From Nostoc sp. CHAB 5824 (lineage in GTDB: Bacteria > Cyanobacteriota > Cyanobacteriia > Cyanobacteriales > Nostocaceae), in NCBI RefSeq assembly GCF_020829665.1, contig NZ_JAIVFT010000021.1, forward strand, positions 62,001 to 126,000: 64,000 nt of DNA. The letters are read 5' to 3'. The notes beneath the pieces were generated by a model. The model worked only from the letters and a program-made list of their open reading frames with translations, did no database searches and was not told the origin of the DNA. The number at the start of each line of letters is the position of its first letter. The first letter of the stretch is position 1. Shown here one piece after another: positions 47,162 through 56,720 of the stretch. Both the position numbers and the translations under genes were made by a program.

Positions 47162-47968
47162 ATGAATGATTTTTGGACAACAATTCTTGATTTTGCCCAA
47201 ACTACCACTACCAGAGTGGGCAAGCAGCTAATGCAAGATTTTGGGCAAGTACAGGCTTCCCAAAAAGCTGATGGTAGTTTGGTGACGCAAGCAGATAAAT
47301 GGGCAGATCAAGAAATTCGGGATGCGATCGCTTCTAATTTCTCTGGTTACGGCATTTTGAGCGAAGAGAGCGATCAGTCATTTCCCGGTACGGAGTGGTG
47401 CTGGGTAATTGACCCTCTAGATGGTACAACCAACTTCACACGCGGCATTCCCATCTGGACAATATCTCTGGGTTTACTGTATCGAGGTACACCCATTTTT
47501 GGTTATGTTTACGCACCAACCTTGAATCAAGCTTTTCATGGTTTCTGGGCAGGTTCATCAGGTTTAGCAACACCAACAGGAGCATTTCTCAATCATCACC
47601 CCATCCACACCAGTGTCGATAGTCCCAGCAATAATCACTTTTTTAACCTCTGTTCCCGTAGCACCGCAGTTATCCAAAACGGCTTTCCTTGCAAAATTCG
47701 CATGTTGGGTGTAGCTAGCTATAACTTTTTGACAGTTGCCACTGGGGCTACTCTAGGTGGTATTGAGGCGACACCAAAAGTTTGGGACTTAGCGGGGGCT
47801 TGGGTAATTGTCCAGGCTGCTGGTGGCGTCTGGTTTTCGCTCAATTCAAAGCCGTTTCCGTTGTCACCGGGAGAAGATTATAGCGATCGCTCTTTTCCCA
47901 CCCTTGTAGTTAGTCGTCCCGAATTAGTTCCGGTATTTCAACCTTTTCTCGAAGGTGTAAAGATTTAA
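47162..47968 (+). CDS. inositol monophosphatase family protein
   Basis: 268 aa. Metal-site motifs are E68-E69 (GILSEESD), WVIDPLDGTTNF (D84, D87) and WDLAGAWVIVQAAGG. Members dephosphorylate inositol-1-phosphate or related sugar phosphates, including histidinol phosphate and FBP-type substrates; the specificity is not readable here. It follows the PucC-like gene by 70 bp and may share its transcript. Confidence 0.9.
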   Translation: MNDFWTTILDFAQTTTTRVGKQLMQDFGQVQASQKADGSLVTQADKWADQEIRDAIASNFSGYGILSEESDQSFPGTEWCWVIDPLDGTTNFTRGIPIWTISLGLLYRGTPIFGYVYAPTLNQAFHGFWAGSSGLATPTGAFLNHHPIHTSVDSPSNNHFFNLCSRSTAVIQNGFPCKIRMLGVASYNFLTVATGATLGGIEATPKVWDLAGAWVIVQAAGGVWFSLNSKPFPLSPGEDYSDRSFPTLVVSRPELVPVFQPFLEGVKI

Positions 47969-48184
47969 TCTGCGGCTCTGGTGCGTAAGAATAGTGATTT
48001 TGTTAACCAACCTACTAGGCGGTAGCATACCCTAAATTAAACTTAACAAAACTCTAGTCAAACAAAGAATTGAGTATAAATAAAGCTGGTGATAATCCTG
48101 TTTTAAGTGCAAGACCAGTGTAGTTACTAATTTAAGTAGTGCTGTAGCTTCGGTTACACTGATTAATTTAGTATAAATAATTTT

Positions 48185-48757
48185 ATGTTATCTAATCTAG
48201 ATTTAATTCGAGAGTTTGTGCGAAACTCTATCCATAAAAAAGAAGTTTTGTTGTCAAATCCTGCTTTGACAGCGCAAACAGTTTATAAAACCAACCAACT
48301 AACAGCGAAATCTGAAGGCGTGATTGCCACCGTCCAACTATCTAACGCCCCATCTGAATTTTTGATTTATCCAAAATCATCCCAGTGGGAATTGATAAAT
48401 CAGGCATTAGCAGAATATAGTTATCTTCTCAAAGGAGAAGTAGATAATCGGGGTTTCTATCAATATCAATACTGCGAAGTTCCTAAAGGCTATGAGATGC
48501 ACTGTACTAAATCTGTGCTTCTATGGCGAGCTTGGTGGAAATATCGTAAGTATACTTCAAAAGTAGGGATTCCGTTGGAACTTTTAATTAGAAAACGAGA
48601 TTCATGGTATCCAATCCGAGATTTAATTATTAGCGACGGGCTTCTTTATATCAAAACCTTAGGAAGCGAGATAGCACTTGGCTCAGACGATCTGGTAACT
48701 TGGTTAAGCAAAGTTGATGTAATCAATATTAAAGAAATACCTACTACAGAGACATAG
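48185..48757 (+). CDS. hypothetical protein, unknown function
   Basis: 190 aa, soluble, mixed alpha/beta, no motif recognised. Notable segments are FLIYPKSSQWELINQALAEY and a mid-region W-R-A-W-W-K-Y cluster. ATG start behind AT-rich DNA with a TATAAATAA-like -10 element near 48170. Likely restricted to cyanobacteria, though I cannot name the family. Confidence 0.7.
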   Translation: MLSNLDLIREFVRNSIHKKEVLLSNPALTAQTVYKTNQLTAKSEGVIATVQLSNAPSEFLIYPKSSQWELINQALAEYSYLLKGEVDNRGFYQYQYCEVPKGYEMHCTKSVLLWRAWWKYRKYTSKVGIPLELLIRKRDSWYPIRDLIISDGLLYIKTLGSEIALGSDDLVTWLSKVDVINIKEIPTTET

Positions 48758-48862
48758 ATGTGGGTAGAGGCATACATTTGTACGCACACAACCAATTAAT
48801 TATTTTGTAAAGATTTTTGAAAGTGGTATGACAACATAATTAGGCAAAGGACGTGAAGACAA

Positions 48863-49819
48863 ATGAAGGGACTTTGGCTCGAAAACAACCAGTTGCAACT
48901 ACGCACAGATATTCCCATTCCTGAACCACCACAGGGAGAAGCTTTGGTACGCGTCTTGCGTGCAGGTATTTGTAACACTGACTTGGAACTGCTTAGAGGC
49001 TACTATCCCTACACCGGTATTTTAGGGCATGAATTTGTCGGTGTTGTCGTACAAGGGCCAGAACACCTAGTTAACCAACGCGTAGTTGGAGAAATCAATG
49101 CTGTGTGTGGGCATTGTCGGTTTTGTCACAGAGGACAACCAACTCACTGTGAAAATCGCACAGTTTTAGGTATTGTCAACCGCAATGGAGCCTTTGGTGA
49201 ATATCTCTGTTTGCCGGTGGAGAACTTACATTTAGTACCTGATAATGTGCCAACAGAAGTAGCAACATTTACCGAGCCTATAGCAGCAGCTTTGGAAATT
49301 CAGCAGCAAGTGGCATTACATCCAGATGATCGGGTGCTAGTGGTTGGAGATGGCAAACTAGGGCAGTTAGTAGCCCAGACACTTGCTATAACTGGTTGTG
49401 AACTCTTAGCTGTGGGACGTCATCGAGACAAACTGGCTTATTTAGAGGCACGGGGGATCAAAACGAGCCTAGCCGACACTGTTACAGATGGATATTTTGA
49501 TATCTCAATAGAGTGTACTGGCAACCCAGAAGGATTTGCGATCGCTCGTCGCGCCCTACGTCCTCGTGGTACATTAGTGCTTAAAAGTACTTATGCTGGC
49601 AACCTCAGCCTGGATGCTTCCTCGTTAGTAGTAGATGAAATCACTCTCATAGGCTCTCGTTGTGGCCCCTTTTCCCCAGCACTCCAGTTGCTAGCTACAG
49701 GACAAGTTGATGTGCAACCTCTCATTCAAGCTGCATACCCCCTCTTTGAAGGGCTTGCGGCTTTTGAACACGCTCAGAGGCGCGGTGTTTTGAAAATATT
49801 GTTAGAGATTGGTCAATAG
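48863..49819 (+). CDS. zinc-dependent alcohol dehydrogenase (MDR family)
   Basis: 318 aa. Catalytic zinc ligands C37 (GICNTD) and H56-E57 (GHEFVG); structural zinc cysteines C82, C85, C88 and C96 in CGHCRFCHRGQPTHC; NAD(P)-binding VVGDGKLGQLVAQ. A medium-chain dehydrogenase related to threonine/sorbitol dehydrogenases or chlorophyllide-type oxidoreductases. The substrate is not determined. The chlG gene lies downstream on the other strand. Confidence 0.9.
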   Translation: MKGLWLENNQLQLRTDIPIPEPPQGEALVRVLRAGICNTDLELLRGYYPYTGILGHEFVGVVVQGPEHLVNQRVVGEINAVCGHCRFCHRGQPTHCENRTVLGIVNRNGAFGEYLCLPVENLHLVPDNVPTEVATFTEPIAAALEIQQQVALHPDDRVLVVGDGKLGQLVAQTLAITGCELLAVGRHRDKLAYLEARGIKTSLADTVTDGYFDISIECTGNPEGFAIARRALRPRGTLVLKSTYAGNLSLDASSLVVDEITLIGSRCGPFSPALQLLATGQVDVQPLIQAAYPLFEGLAAFEHAQRRGVLKILLEIGQ

Positions 49820-49869
49820 TCATTGGGGATTGGGCATGGTGATTCTTCTCTACTCCCCTACTTCCCCTG

Positions 49870-49916
49870 TTCCCTCTGCTACCCAGCCCCTACTCCCCAC
49901 TCCCCACTCCCCAACT
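49870..49916. repeat. C-rich ACTCCCC repeat
   Basis: CCCCTACTCCCCACTCCCCACTCCCC tandem tract in the short gap between the alcohol dehydrogenase and the small membrane gene. Confidence 0.75.
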
Positions 49917-50205
49917 AATACAGATAAGGATTGGTCTTCGGTTGATAGTCCAAACAATGGATTGCTTCTTCTGTATTGGCAATAGATGGGCGTACAGTGC
50001 ATTTAAGACGGTAATCGTCGGTAAAAAATTGGCAACCAGTACAGGGAATTTGATGCATTTGCTTGGCTGTAGTCACACTATCTCGCGCCGCCGTCCAAAG
50101 ATTCAAAACAGCGAGAATAGTTACAGTCCAAGCAACAATAAAGCAAATGGGGACTAAAAAAGGTTGAATCCCATGAATGAGGAAAGAGATCAGTTGCAAC
50201 ACCAT
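49915..50205 (-). CDS. small membrane protein with Cys cluster
   Basis: 96 aa. One or two N-terminal membrane spans (LISFLIHGIQPFLVPICFIVAWTVTILAVLNLW), then a soluble tail with cysteines in CTGCQFF...LKCTVRPS...IHCLDYQ that could bind a metal. Cyanobacterial small-protein type, function unknown. It precedes chlG in gene order on the minus strand, 80 bp after the chlG start side. Confidence 0.7.
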   Translation of the reverse strand: MVLQLISFLIHGIQPFLVPICFIVAWTVTILAVLNLWTAARDSVTTAKQMHQIPCTGCQFFTDDYRLKCTVRPSIANTEEAIHCLDYQPKTNPYLY

Positions 50206-50285
50206 ATGTCCTGATACAAATTAGGAGTTAGAAGTATATTAAATCTTAACTCCCAATTCCTAACTTCATACTATAGAAGTATAAG

Positions 50286-51332
50286 TTAAACGCCAGCATG
50301 ACCCAGCGCTAAACCAGTGACCAGCATTCCCAGAACAAGGAAGGGTTGGGCACTGGCTTGGTACTTAACATCATTCTTCACAGGATCACGCAGGAAATAC
50401 ATATCCTGTAAGGTGATTTGCGGAATGATTAACAGTATTAGTATTGCTGCATACAAATTCTCATGGATGCTGACGAGATAACCTGCAATCAATCCTTGAA
50501 ATACATCAATCGTCACTACACAAATCCATGCCGCAGTAGTGATGCCAAACATTACGGGTAGTGAATTTAATCCTAGCTGGCGATCGCCTTCTACACTCTT
50601 GAAGTCATTGACAATAGCAATTCCCAATCCAGCCAAGCTGTAAAACATTGTCAAAATCACAATTGTGGAATTGAGATCGCCAAACAAAGCGTGTCCTGTA
50701 GACCAAGGTAGGGTGATATAGCTTGCACCCAAGGCGTAGCTGCCTAACCAGCCATTTTGCTTGAGCTTCAGGGGAGGTGCAGAATAAATGTAGGCGATGA
50801 AAGAACCGATGATCGCGATCGCTGTAATTGTCGGGAATTCATGACCAGACCACACATCTAGCACAAATGCCAAACCAATGCCAGCAATCAGTAATACCCA
50901 AATCTGAATAATTACCTGGGATAGGGGAATTGCTCCAGAGGGAATGGGGCGATAGGGTTCATTGATGGCATCGATTTCGCGATCGTAGTAATCATTGAGG
51001 ATTTGGGTGTAACCTGTCATCAATGGCCCAGCCAGCAGCATACAGGTTGCTACCTTCAACACATTTTCCACTGTCCAGGTATAGTTACCCGAAGAAGCCG
51101 CACCACAGACTACGCCCCAAATTAGGGGAATCCAGGTAATCGGCTTCATTAGCTGCAAACGAATTTTCCAAATTGAAGTTTCCCCAGGTGCTGCACCTTT
51201 CATTCCCAGCAGTTGCCTAGTTTTCGCACTGCGATCGGCAGATGCTATCGCTTGCTCATTGAGATTATTTGCCACTGAGTCTAATGCTTCAGATGGGTTG
51301 GGGTCTGGGGTAATGGGAGTTGATTCTGACAT
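50286..51332 (-). CDS. chlG: chlorophyll synthase ChlG
   Basis: 348 aa, UbiA-type prenyltransferase with about nine membrane spans. The two Asp-rich motifs are DYYDREID at 114-121 and NDFKSVEGDRQLG near 238-250; WGVVCGAASSGN is also typical. It esterifies chlorophyllide a with geranylgeranyl or phytyl diphosphate, the last step of chlorophyll synthesis, at the thylakoid membrane. ATG start, normal length. Confidence 0.96.
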   Translation of the reverse strand: MSESTPITPDPNPSEALDSVANNLNEQAIASADRSAKTRQLLGMKGAAPGETSIWKIRLQLMKPITWIPLIWGVVCGAASSGNYTWTVENVLKVATCMLLAGPLMTGYTQILNDYYDREIDAINEPYRPIPSGAIPLSQVIIQIWVLLIAGIGLAFVLDVWSGHEFPTITAIAIIGSFIAYIYSAPPLKLKQNGWLGSYALGASYITLPWSTGHALFGDLNSTIVILTMFYSLAGLGIAIVNDFKSVEGDRQLGLNSLPVMFGITTAAWICVVTIDVFQGLIAGYLVSIHENLYAAILILLIIPQITLQDMYFLRDPVKNDVKYQASAQPFLVLGMLVTGLALGHAGV

Positions 51333-51344
51333 AAGGTTTATTAA

Positions 51345-51456
51345 TGAGTTAAAAGTTAGAAGTTAGAAGTTATGAATTATTAGTTAGGAGTTAGAAGTTA
51401 TAAATTATTATCTTTATTCCTAACTCCTCATCCTTAACTCCTAACTTTGTTCCTAA
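51345..51456. repeat. AGTTAGA-type repeats with internal inverted repeat
   Basis: AGTTAGAAGTTAGAAGTTA-type heptamers on one side and TAACTCCTAACTT-type on the other. GTTAGGAGTTA (51383-51393) pairs perfectly with 51435-51445. It lies in the chlG upstream region. Confidence 0.75.
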
Positions 51457-51457
51457 C

Positions 51458-52558
51458 TTAAAACGAAATTATCAAATAATTATTCTGAAACTTTGCTCCA
51501 GCAACGGGTCTGCCACTCAACGCTGGGGGTAGGGGAATATTCCGTCGCTGGTCTCCTGCTTCTACCGTGACTTCTGGGCCATATTGGGTGAGTTTGACTT
51601 GCTTTTTGTCAAAACCTGGCAAGAATAAGCGTACTTGACGATTGTGGATGTCTATTTCAATTGGTTTGGGAGCCTGTAACGCTTGTGCTTCAAAGTTGGG
51701 TAAGGCGTCTATCATTGGTTGCCAGTCACCTGTGGGCAAGTCAGGAACGACACTCACAGGTAGGGGGATAAATTCCTCTGACAGGTTGAAATTGGTTTCA
51801 GTAGACACAAGCAGAACACCACCGACAGTTAAACCAATTTGTTGAGCACTACCCCACAAATAACGAGCATTTGCTACCTCAATGGGATCTCCTGTGGTCA
51901 CTAAAAAAGCAGCGAGACGTTTGGGGTTAGTAAGAGCAGCTCTCCCCTTTTCCAAGAAATTATTCACTTGGTTAGTGGGCCCTGCAAAGTTATCTGCTGT
52001 CCAGTTGACATTGAAAAAACTGCTAATCAGTGGTTGAATTAAGGGCGATTCAGTAATAGTCTTCCCCAAATCGGAGTTGACAAACAATTGCCGAAATCGC
52101 CGGACATACCAGCTGAGAGATTCTGGCAAACCCAACATTCGCAACGTTAAAGAATCGCCTGTGCCATCGTATACAATCGCGTCATATTTGCCACTGGCAT
52201 CATATTCGCGGATAGCATTTAGGGCCAGAGCGCTGTCCATGCCTGGTAATACTACCAGTTCTTGACCAAAAACGTCTTTGAATATGGGTGTGCGGAGGTA
52301 TTGCGCCTCAAGTTTTTTCGCTTCATCCCAGTTGCGTTCTAGTAGTACAGATGCTTGAAACTGGACTGCTTGCAAATTGGGAGCGATTTCTTGAGGGTCG
52401 GCAGCAATGGGAGTACCCAGCAGGATTGGTAATGTTGGTTCCGGATGTCCTGCTAGGAGTACGCGCTTGCCTTGACTTGCCAATAATTTGGCGGCGGCGA
52501 TCGCAATTTTGGTACGAGCGGTGCCGCCTTTGCCCAAAAATGTCAATATTAGAGCCAT
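51458..52558 (-). CDS. ArsA-like ATPase with C-terminal HSP20-like domain
   Basis: 366 aa. N-terminal ArsA/Get3-type ATPase with a deviant P-loop: GKGGTARTK at residues 9-17, where the family has GKGGVGKT. The signature Lys10 is present, but Gly and the canonical Lys are replaced by Ala and Arg. Switch-like motifs are VVLPGMDSALALN and DAIVYDGTGDSLTL. The C terminus (QVRLFLPGFDKKQVKL...GAKFQNNYLIISF) is the ArsA_HSP20 domain, typical of cyanobacterial members. Probably a client-targeting or chaperone-like ATPase rather than an arsenite pump. Confidence 0.88.
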   Translation of the reverse strand: MALILTFLGKGGTARTKIAIAAAKLLASQGKRVLLAGHPEPTLPILLGTPIAADPQEIAPNLQAVQFQASVLLERNWDEAKKLEAQYLRTPIFKDVFGQELVVLPGMDSALALNAIREYDASGKYDAIVYDGTGDSLTLRMLGLPESLSWYVRRFRQLFVNSDLGKTITESPLIQPLISSFFNVNWTADNFAGPTNQVNNFLEKGRAALTNPKRLAAFLVTTGDPIEVANARYLWGSAQQIGLTVGGVLLVSTETNFNLSEEFIPLPVSVVPDLPTGDWQPMIDALPNFEAQALQAPKPIEIDIHNRQVRLFLPGFDKKQVKLTQYGPEVTVEAGDQRRNIPLPPALSGRPVAGAKFQNNYLIISF

Positions 52559-52678
52559 TACTTGATTCCTATTTTCCCCGCCGGTCTTTTCAATTCCAAC
52601 TTAGCACTCAACAAAGACTCTCAGCCTGTGCTTTAAATTTCAGATGCCAAGAAAAACCCGGTTCTGAGTTCTTTACTA

Positions 52679-52870
52679 CTACACAGGTTTGATTTCATCT
52701 TCAAAAAACCAAGTGGAAGAATTGTCGTCAAATAGCACCACTACACCGATCCCACGACCATCGGTTACTTTATAGCCTTGGATGATACCCACTTGTCCGA
52801 GCTTTTTCACAACGGGGGGAGAGACGCGATCGCGCAAACGAAACACTTTAACCTTTTGTCCGATTTCCAT
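52679..52870 (-). CDS. DUF2862 small protein
   Basis: 63 aa, basic, one small beta-rich domain (GQKVKVFRLRDRVSPPVVKKLGQVGIIQGYKVTDGRG) ending with an acidic ENT-like DEIKPV. The pattern matches the conserved cyanobacterial DUF2862 family of unknown function. ATG start; 120 bp upstream of the ArsA-like gene on the same strand. Confidence 0.8.
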   Translation of the reverse strand: MEIGQKVKVFRLRDRVSPPVVKKLGQVGIIQGYKVTDGRGIGVVVLFDDNSSTWFFEDEIKPV

Positions 52871-53032
52871 GCCTGATTACAATTCAGATAAACCAAGTCT
52901 CAGTGTAGCGGAATCCGTGACTCTGCTCTCACAAATTCAGGGGAGATGAGGAAGAAAATTCCAAACTTCTAACTTCTAACTGCTGACTTAACAGCTTAAA
53001 ATTAAATCAACAACCAAACAGGTACATACCCA

Positions 53033-53755
53033 ATGTTTGTTGCAGCGCAAGAGCTAGAACAGCAGATGCCCGATGCAACTCGGTTGTTAAGTGATGAGCC
53101 GGAGATGGAAACTGCGTTGCAGTATATGCAGCTACCTGGTAACTTTCCTTGAGTGGTTGTGGCGTGACTGTAATATTTTTTTATAGGTGCGAATCTAACA
53201 ATTTATTTTAGCCGTCAGCAGTTGCGAAATCGAGATTTTCGAGGCCCAGACTTTTTTTTGGTCAAAGACACCGAAAGGCGATCGCGCAATTTGTGGGTAG
53301 TCTAGGAGGAAGATAGTCGTTATCCAGATTTTATTATTGAATTACTTTCTGAAAGTATGGCTAATATTGACCGAAATTTGAAGAAAAATCTCTATGAAAA
53401 TCGATTTCACACACCAGAATATTTTTGGTTTTCACCGGAGAATTTGGAATTTGCGGGTTTTGAATTAGTAGGCAACAAGTATCAGGAAATTATACCAAAT
53501 GCCCGGGGATGGCGTTGGAGCGGTGTGCTTAGGCTGTATTTAGGTGTAGAAGGAGGTAAATTGCGCTACTTTACACCAGATGGTAATTTAGTTCCAACAC
53601 CAGAGGAAGCTGCTATTGCGGCGCAACAGGTGGCTGTTGAGGCGTAGCAACAAGCATCGGAAACGCAATTGCGGTTGGAACAAGAACAACTGCGATCACA
53701 ACGGTTGGCTGAACATTTGCGATCATTAGGAGTTAATCCAGATAGCTTGAGTTAA
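53033..53755 (+). pseudogene. decayed Uma2-family (DUF820) endonuclease gene
   Basis: The N-terminal piece from ATG 53033 (MFVAAQELEQQMPDATRLL...) stops after 39 codons. The core resumes out of frame (53219-53356), then reads MANIDRNLKKNLYENRFHTPEYFWFSPENL to a TAG at 53645-53647. It then runs on in frame through QQASETQLRLEQEQLRSQRLAEHLRSLG to a TAA at 53753. Two or more disabling changes; the family is PD-(D/E)XK-like Uma2. Confidence 0.75.
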
Positions 53756-53773
53756 GCAACAAAGGTAGTAGTC

Positions 53774-54145
53774 ATGTATCAAACAGATCCACCCTGTCCG
53801 CCACAAGAAACCATGCCTACAATGTATGATTTACCCAGTGAATTAATCGGGGAATCAGGTTTGCCAGATGAATTTCACTGCATTCAGGCTGATTTGCTCA
53901 GTGAAACTTGTCAACCTCTGACTTATCATCCATCTGAGGAAATTTTGCTTGCTAGCGACTTAAATCTTTACTACGCTTCCCGCCATTCTTTGTGGTTGCG
54001 TTGGTATAATGCAGCGGGTTGGATGCCAACGCAAAAAGAACAAGCAGAACAAAACAGTCAACGGGCTGAATAGGAATATCAACGTGCAGAGCGATTAGCA
54101 GAATATTTGCGCTCGTAGGGAGTTGATCCAGATAGCTTGAGTTAA
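53774..54145 (+). pseudogene. second decayed Uma2-family gene
   Basis: Starts with ATG 53774 (MYQTDPPCPPQETMPTMYDLPSELIGES...), a Uma2-type N terminus. The nuclease core is missing. It runs to TAG at 54071-54073, then on in frame with a further stop to the tail GVDPDSLS, ending 54145, which matches the tail of the neighbouring copy (GVNPDSLS). An internally deleted paralogue, probably from tandem duplication. Confidence 0.7.
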
Positions 54146-54373
54146 ATAAAAACTCGCGTCCTAAACAAGAAAAACGACTTGCCGACAAAAATTTATATTT
54201 GTAGGAAAAATGCACTTGACAATAGCCGATTTATTGTATGATCACCAAGACATTTGAGTACTATTTTTTAGTAATGATGTATTTTCCAAAGAACACAACG
54301 GTACTTTTATAGGTATTAAGCTTTATTTATAAAGCTGAATTGGGTGTGTAGCCAGTGAATAAGGAAGCAATAA

Positions 54374-55231
54374 TTGTTACTAAAAGTGCGGAAAATTGTA
54401 CGTAAAACGGGAAGGCTGAGGCGCATACTGCGAGTGAATGAGCAGTTGTGGGCGAAATTTGACCTGCTAAGAACTTTAGTGCGCCGGGATTTAGAAGCAC
54501 GTTATAAGGGTTCTGTTTTGGGCAATTTGTGGCCTTTGCTAAATCAGCTATCACAATTACTAATTTACACTTATGTATTTTCAGTTGTGCTAAAGGTAAA
54601 GTTGAGCCTCAAAACTTTACCAGAAAATAACTTCACGTTTGGTTTATGGCTATTTGCAGGATTATTGCCCTGGATCGCTTTTAGTGGTGGCTTGATGCAG
54701 TCTGCTAATTCTGTAATCGGACAGACAAACTTAGTCAAGAAAGTAGTGTTTCCTCTAGCTTTATTACCACTAGTGCCAATTTTATCAACTTTCATTGAGA
54801 GTTCCTTTGGTTTAATGGCACTGATTTTTTTTGTAGCAGCAACTTCGCATACTTTACATACTACTTTGGCGCTATTACCCTTGATCTGGCTGACACAGTT
54901 ATTGTTAACAGCAGGATTGGGCTATTTAGCGGCGGGGCTCACAGTGTTTTTGCGGGATATCCCTCAGACATTAGGGGTAATTTTAAATCTTTGGTTGTAC
55001 CTGACACCAATTGTTTATCCAGCGTCAGCAATTCCAGAACAGTGGCGAAATTGGGTATTTTGGTTAAATCCCATGACAGCCGTAGTTGAGATTTATCGTG
55101 ATCTAATTTTAGTGGGGGAGGTAAAGCATTGGGGCGAATGGGGAGTAGCTTCTGTCATAGCAACAATTATATTTTGTGGTGGATTTGCAATATATAAACG
55201 TTTGCGTCCAGCTTTTGCTGATGTGTTGTAG
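54374..55231 (+). CDS. wzm: ABC-2 polysaccharide export permease (Wzm-like)
   Basis: 285 aa, TTG start (no better upstream ATG). N-terminal cytoplasmic segment, then six membrane spans. Wzm-type features are DLLRTLVRRDLEARYKGSVLG near the N terminus, LWPLLNQL, and WLYLTPIVYPASAIPEQWRNWVFWLNPMTAVVE. It forms the channel that exports O-antigen or other long glycans across the inner membrane with the Wzt ATPase encoded next. Confidence 0.88.
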   Translation: MLLKVRKIVRKTGRLRRILRVNEQLWAKFDLLRTLVRRDLEARYKGSVLGNLWPLLNQLSQLLIYTYVFSVVLKVKLSLKTLPENNFTFGLWLFAGLLPWIAFSGGLMQSANSVIGQTNLVKKVVFPLALLPLVPILSTFIESSFGLMALIFFVAATSHTLHTTLALLPLIWLTQLLLTAGLGYLAAGLTVFLRDIPQTLGVILNLWLYLTPIVYPASAIPEQWRNWVFWLNPMTAVVEIYRDLILVGEVKHWGEWGVASVIATIIFCGGFAIYKRLRPAFADVL

Positions 55232-55403
55232 CTAAATTTCATTATTTTACAGCTCTTAAAACAAGCAAATGCTAATGTTAACTGTATGTTATGTAGCGAT
55301 ATGATTCGACAAAAAGCCAAGATTTTAATGAACTAATTAATTTTTAATTGATGAAGTTAGTTGGACAGTGTGGAATTTTTTAGTAATTTAAACATGCGGT
55401 TTT

Positions 55404-56714
55404 ATGAGTGAGGAGATTGCAATTTCGTTAAAGAATATCTCAAAGTGCTACAAGCGGTATGCCCGTCCGGTAGATCGACTTAAGGAAATTTTGCTGCCAG
55501 GGAAAAGTCATGCACAAGAATTTTGGGCATTGCGCGATATTAACTTGGAAATTTCCAAAGGAGAGACATTAGGAATTATTGGTCAAAATGGTTCTGGTAA
55601 AAGTACATTACTACAAATCATTGCCGGAACATTGACACCAACTACAGGCGAGGTATGGGTTAACGGTAGAGTTTCAGCCCTACTTGAATTAGGTAGCGGA
55701 TTTAATCCTGAATTTACTGGAAGGCAAAATGTATTTTTTAATGGGCAAATTTTAGGGTTAAGCCGAGACGAAATACAAGCTAAATTTGATGATATTGCTG
55801 CTTTCGCAGAGATTGGAGATTTTATAGAGCATCCTGTTAAAACTTATTCTAGTGGCATGGTATTAAGACTAGCATTTGCAGTCGTTGCCAATACAGAACC
55901 GAGTATCTTAATTGTAGATGAAGCTTTAGCTGTAGGTGATGCAAAATTCCAAGCTCGCTGTATGAAAAGGATTCGTCAGCTTAAAGATAAAGGCGTAACT
56001 ATTTTGTTCGTTTCTCATGATTCTGGAAGCGTCAAGATGTTGTGTAAAAGTGCAATATTATTAAATCATGGAATAATGTTAGAAATAGGTAATCCAAAAG
56101 AAGTTGTAAATCATTACATTGCTTTATTAAGCTCAACCCAAAATGAAGCGGACTTTGAAGAAAATAATTTAGAAGAAACAGAAATTTTAAATAATGATAA
56201 TGATTTCATTAAAAATAAAGAAAATAATTCTGTATATAGGCATGGAAATAAACTTGCTATTATTAAAAGCGTTCAAATTAATGATTCTGAAGATAAAAAA
56301 ACTCTAAAGATAGAAACAGGGAAACCTTTCCAAATTAGCGTTTTACTAGAAGCAAAAGCTGAGCTATCAGACTTAATTGTAGGTATTTCAATTAGAAATT
56401 TGATGGGATTGGTAATTTATGGAACCAATAGTCAATTGCTCAATCTTAAACTACCAAGCTTAGAAAACCAGCAACAATTAGTAGTTATATTTGAGGTTCC
56501 ATGTTACCTGAATAAGGGAGTGTATACAGTAACTATAGGAATACATTCTGAAGAAGGTTTAAGTTATGATTGGATCGACGAATTGCTCGTTTTTGAAGTA
56601 AATAACAGTATTTTTTGTGAGGGTTTAGTAGACTTGCAATCTAAGATAAAACTAGATACCCGAGGATATAATGTCATAGTGCCGAGATTGGAACAAAATA
56701 TAATAAATGGTTGA
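55404..56714 (+). CDS. wzt: ABC polysaccharide export ATPase (Wzt-like) with C-terminal carbohydrate-binding domain
   Basis: 436 aa. ATPase: Walker A GQNGSGKST at 60-68, signature YSSGMVLRLAFA, Walker B ILIVDEALAVGD, and the H-loop VSHD. Residues from about 265 form the Wzt_C-type beta-sandwich (LLEAKAELSDLIVGISIRNLMGLVIYGTNS...), which in characterised exporters reads the modified end of the glycan. The next gene, a coiled-coil methyltransferase, starts 6 bp downstream and would supply that terminal mark. Confidence 0.9.
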   Translation: MSEEIAISLKNISKCYKRYARPVDRLKEILLPGKSHAQEFWALRDINLEISKGETLGIIGQNGSGKSTLLQIIAGTLTPTTGEVWVNGRVSALLELGSGFNPEFTGRQNVFFNGQILGLSRDEIQAKFDDIAAFAEIGDFIEHPVKTYSSGMVLRLAFAVVANTEPSILIVDEALAVGDAKFQARCMKRIRQLKDKGVTILFVSHDSGSVKMLCKSAILLNHGIMLEIGNPKEVVNHYIALLSSTQNEADFEENNLEETEILNNDNDFIKNKENNSVYRHGNKLAIIKSVQINDSEDKKTLKIETGKPFQISVLLEAKAELSDLIVGISIRNLMGLVIYGTNSQLLNLKLPSLENQQQLVVIFEVPCYLNKGVYTVTIGIHSEEGLSYDWIDELLVFEVNNSIFCEGLVDLQSKIKLDTRGYNVIVPRLEQNIING

Positions 56715-56720
56715 AAGATA

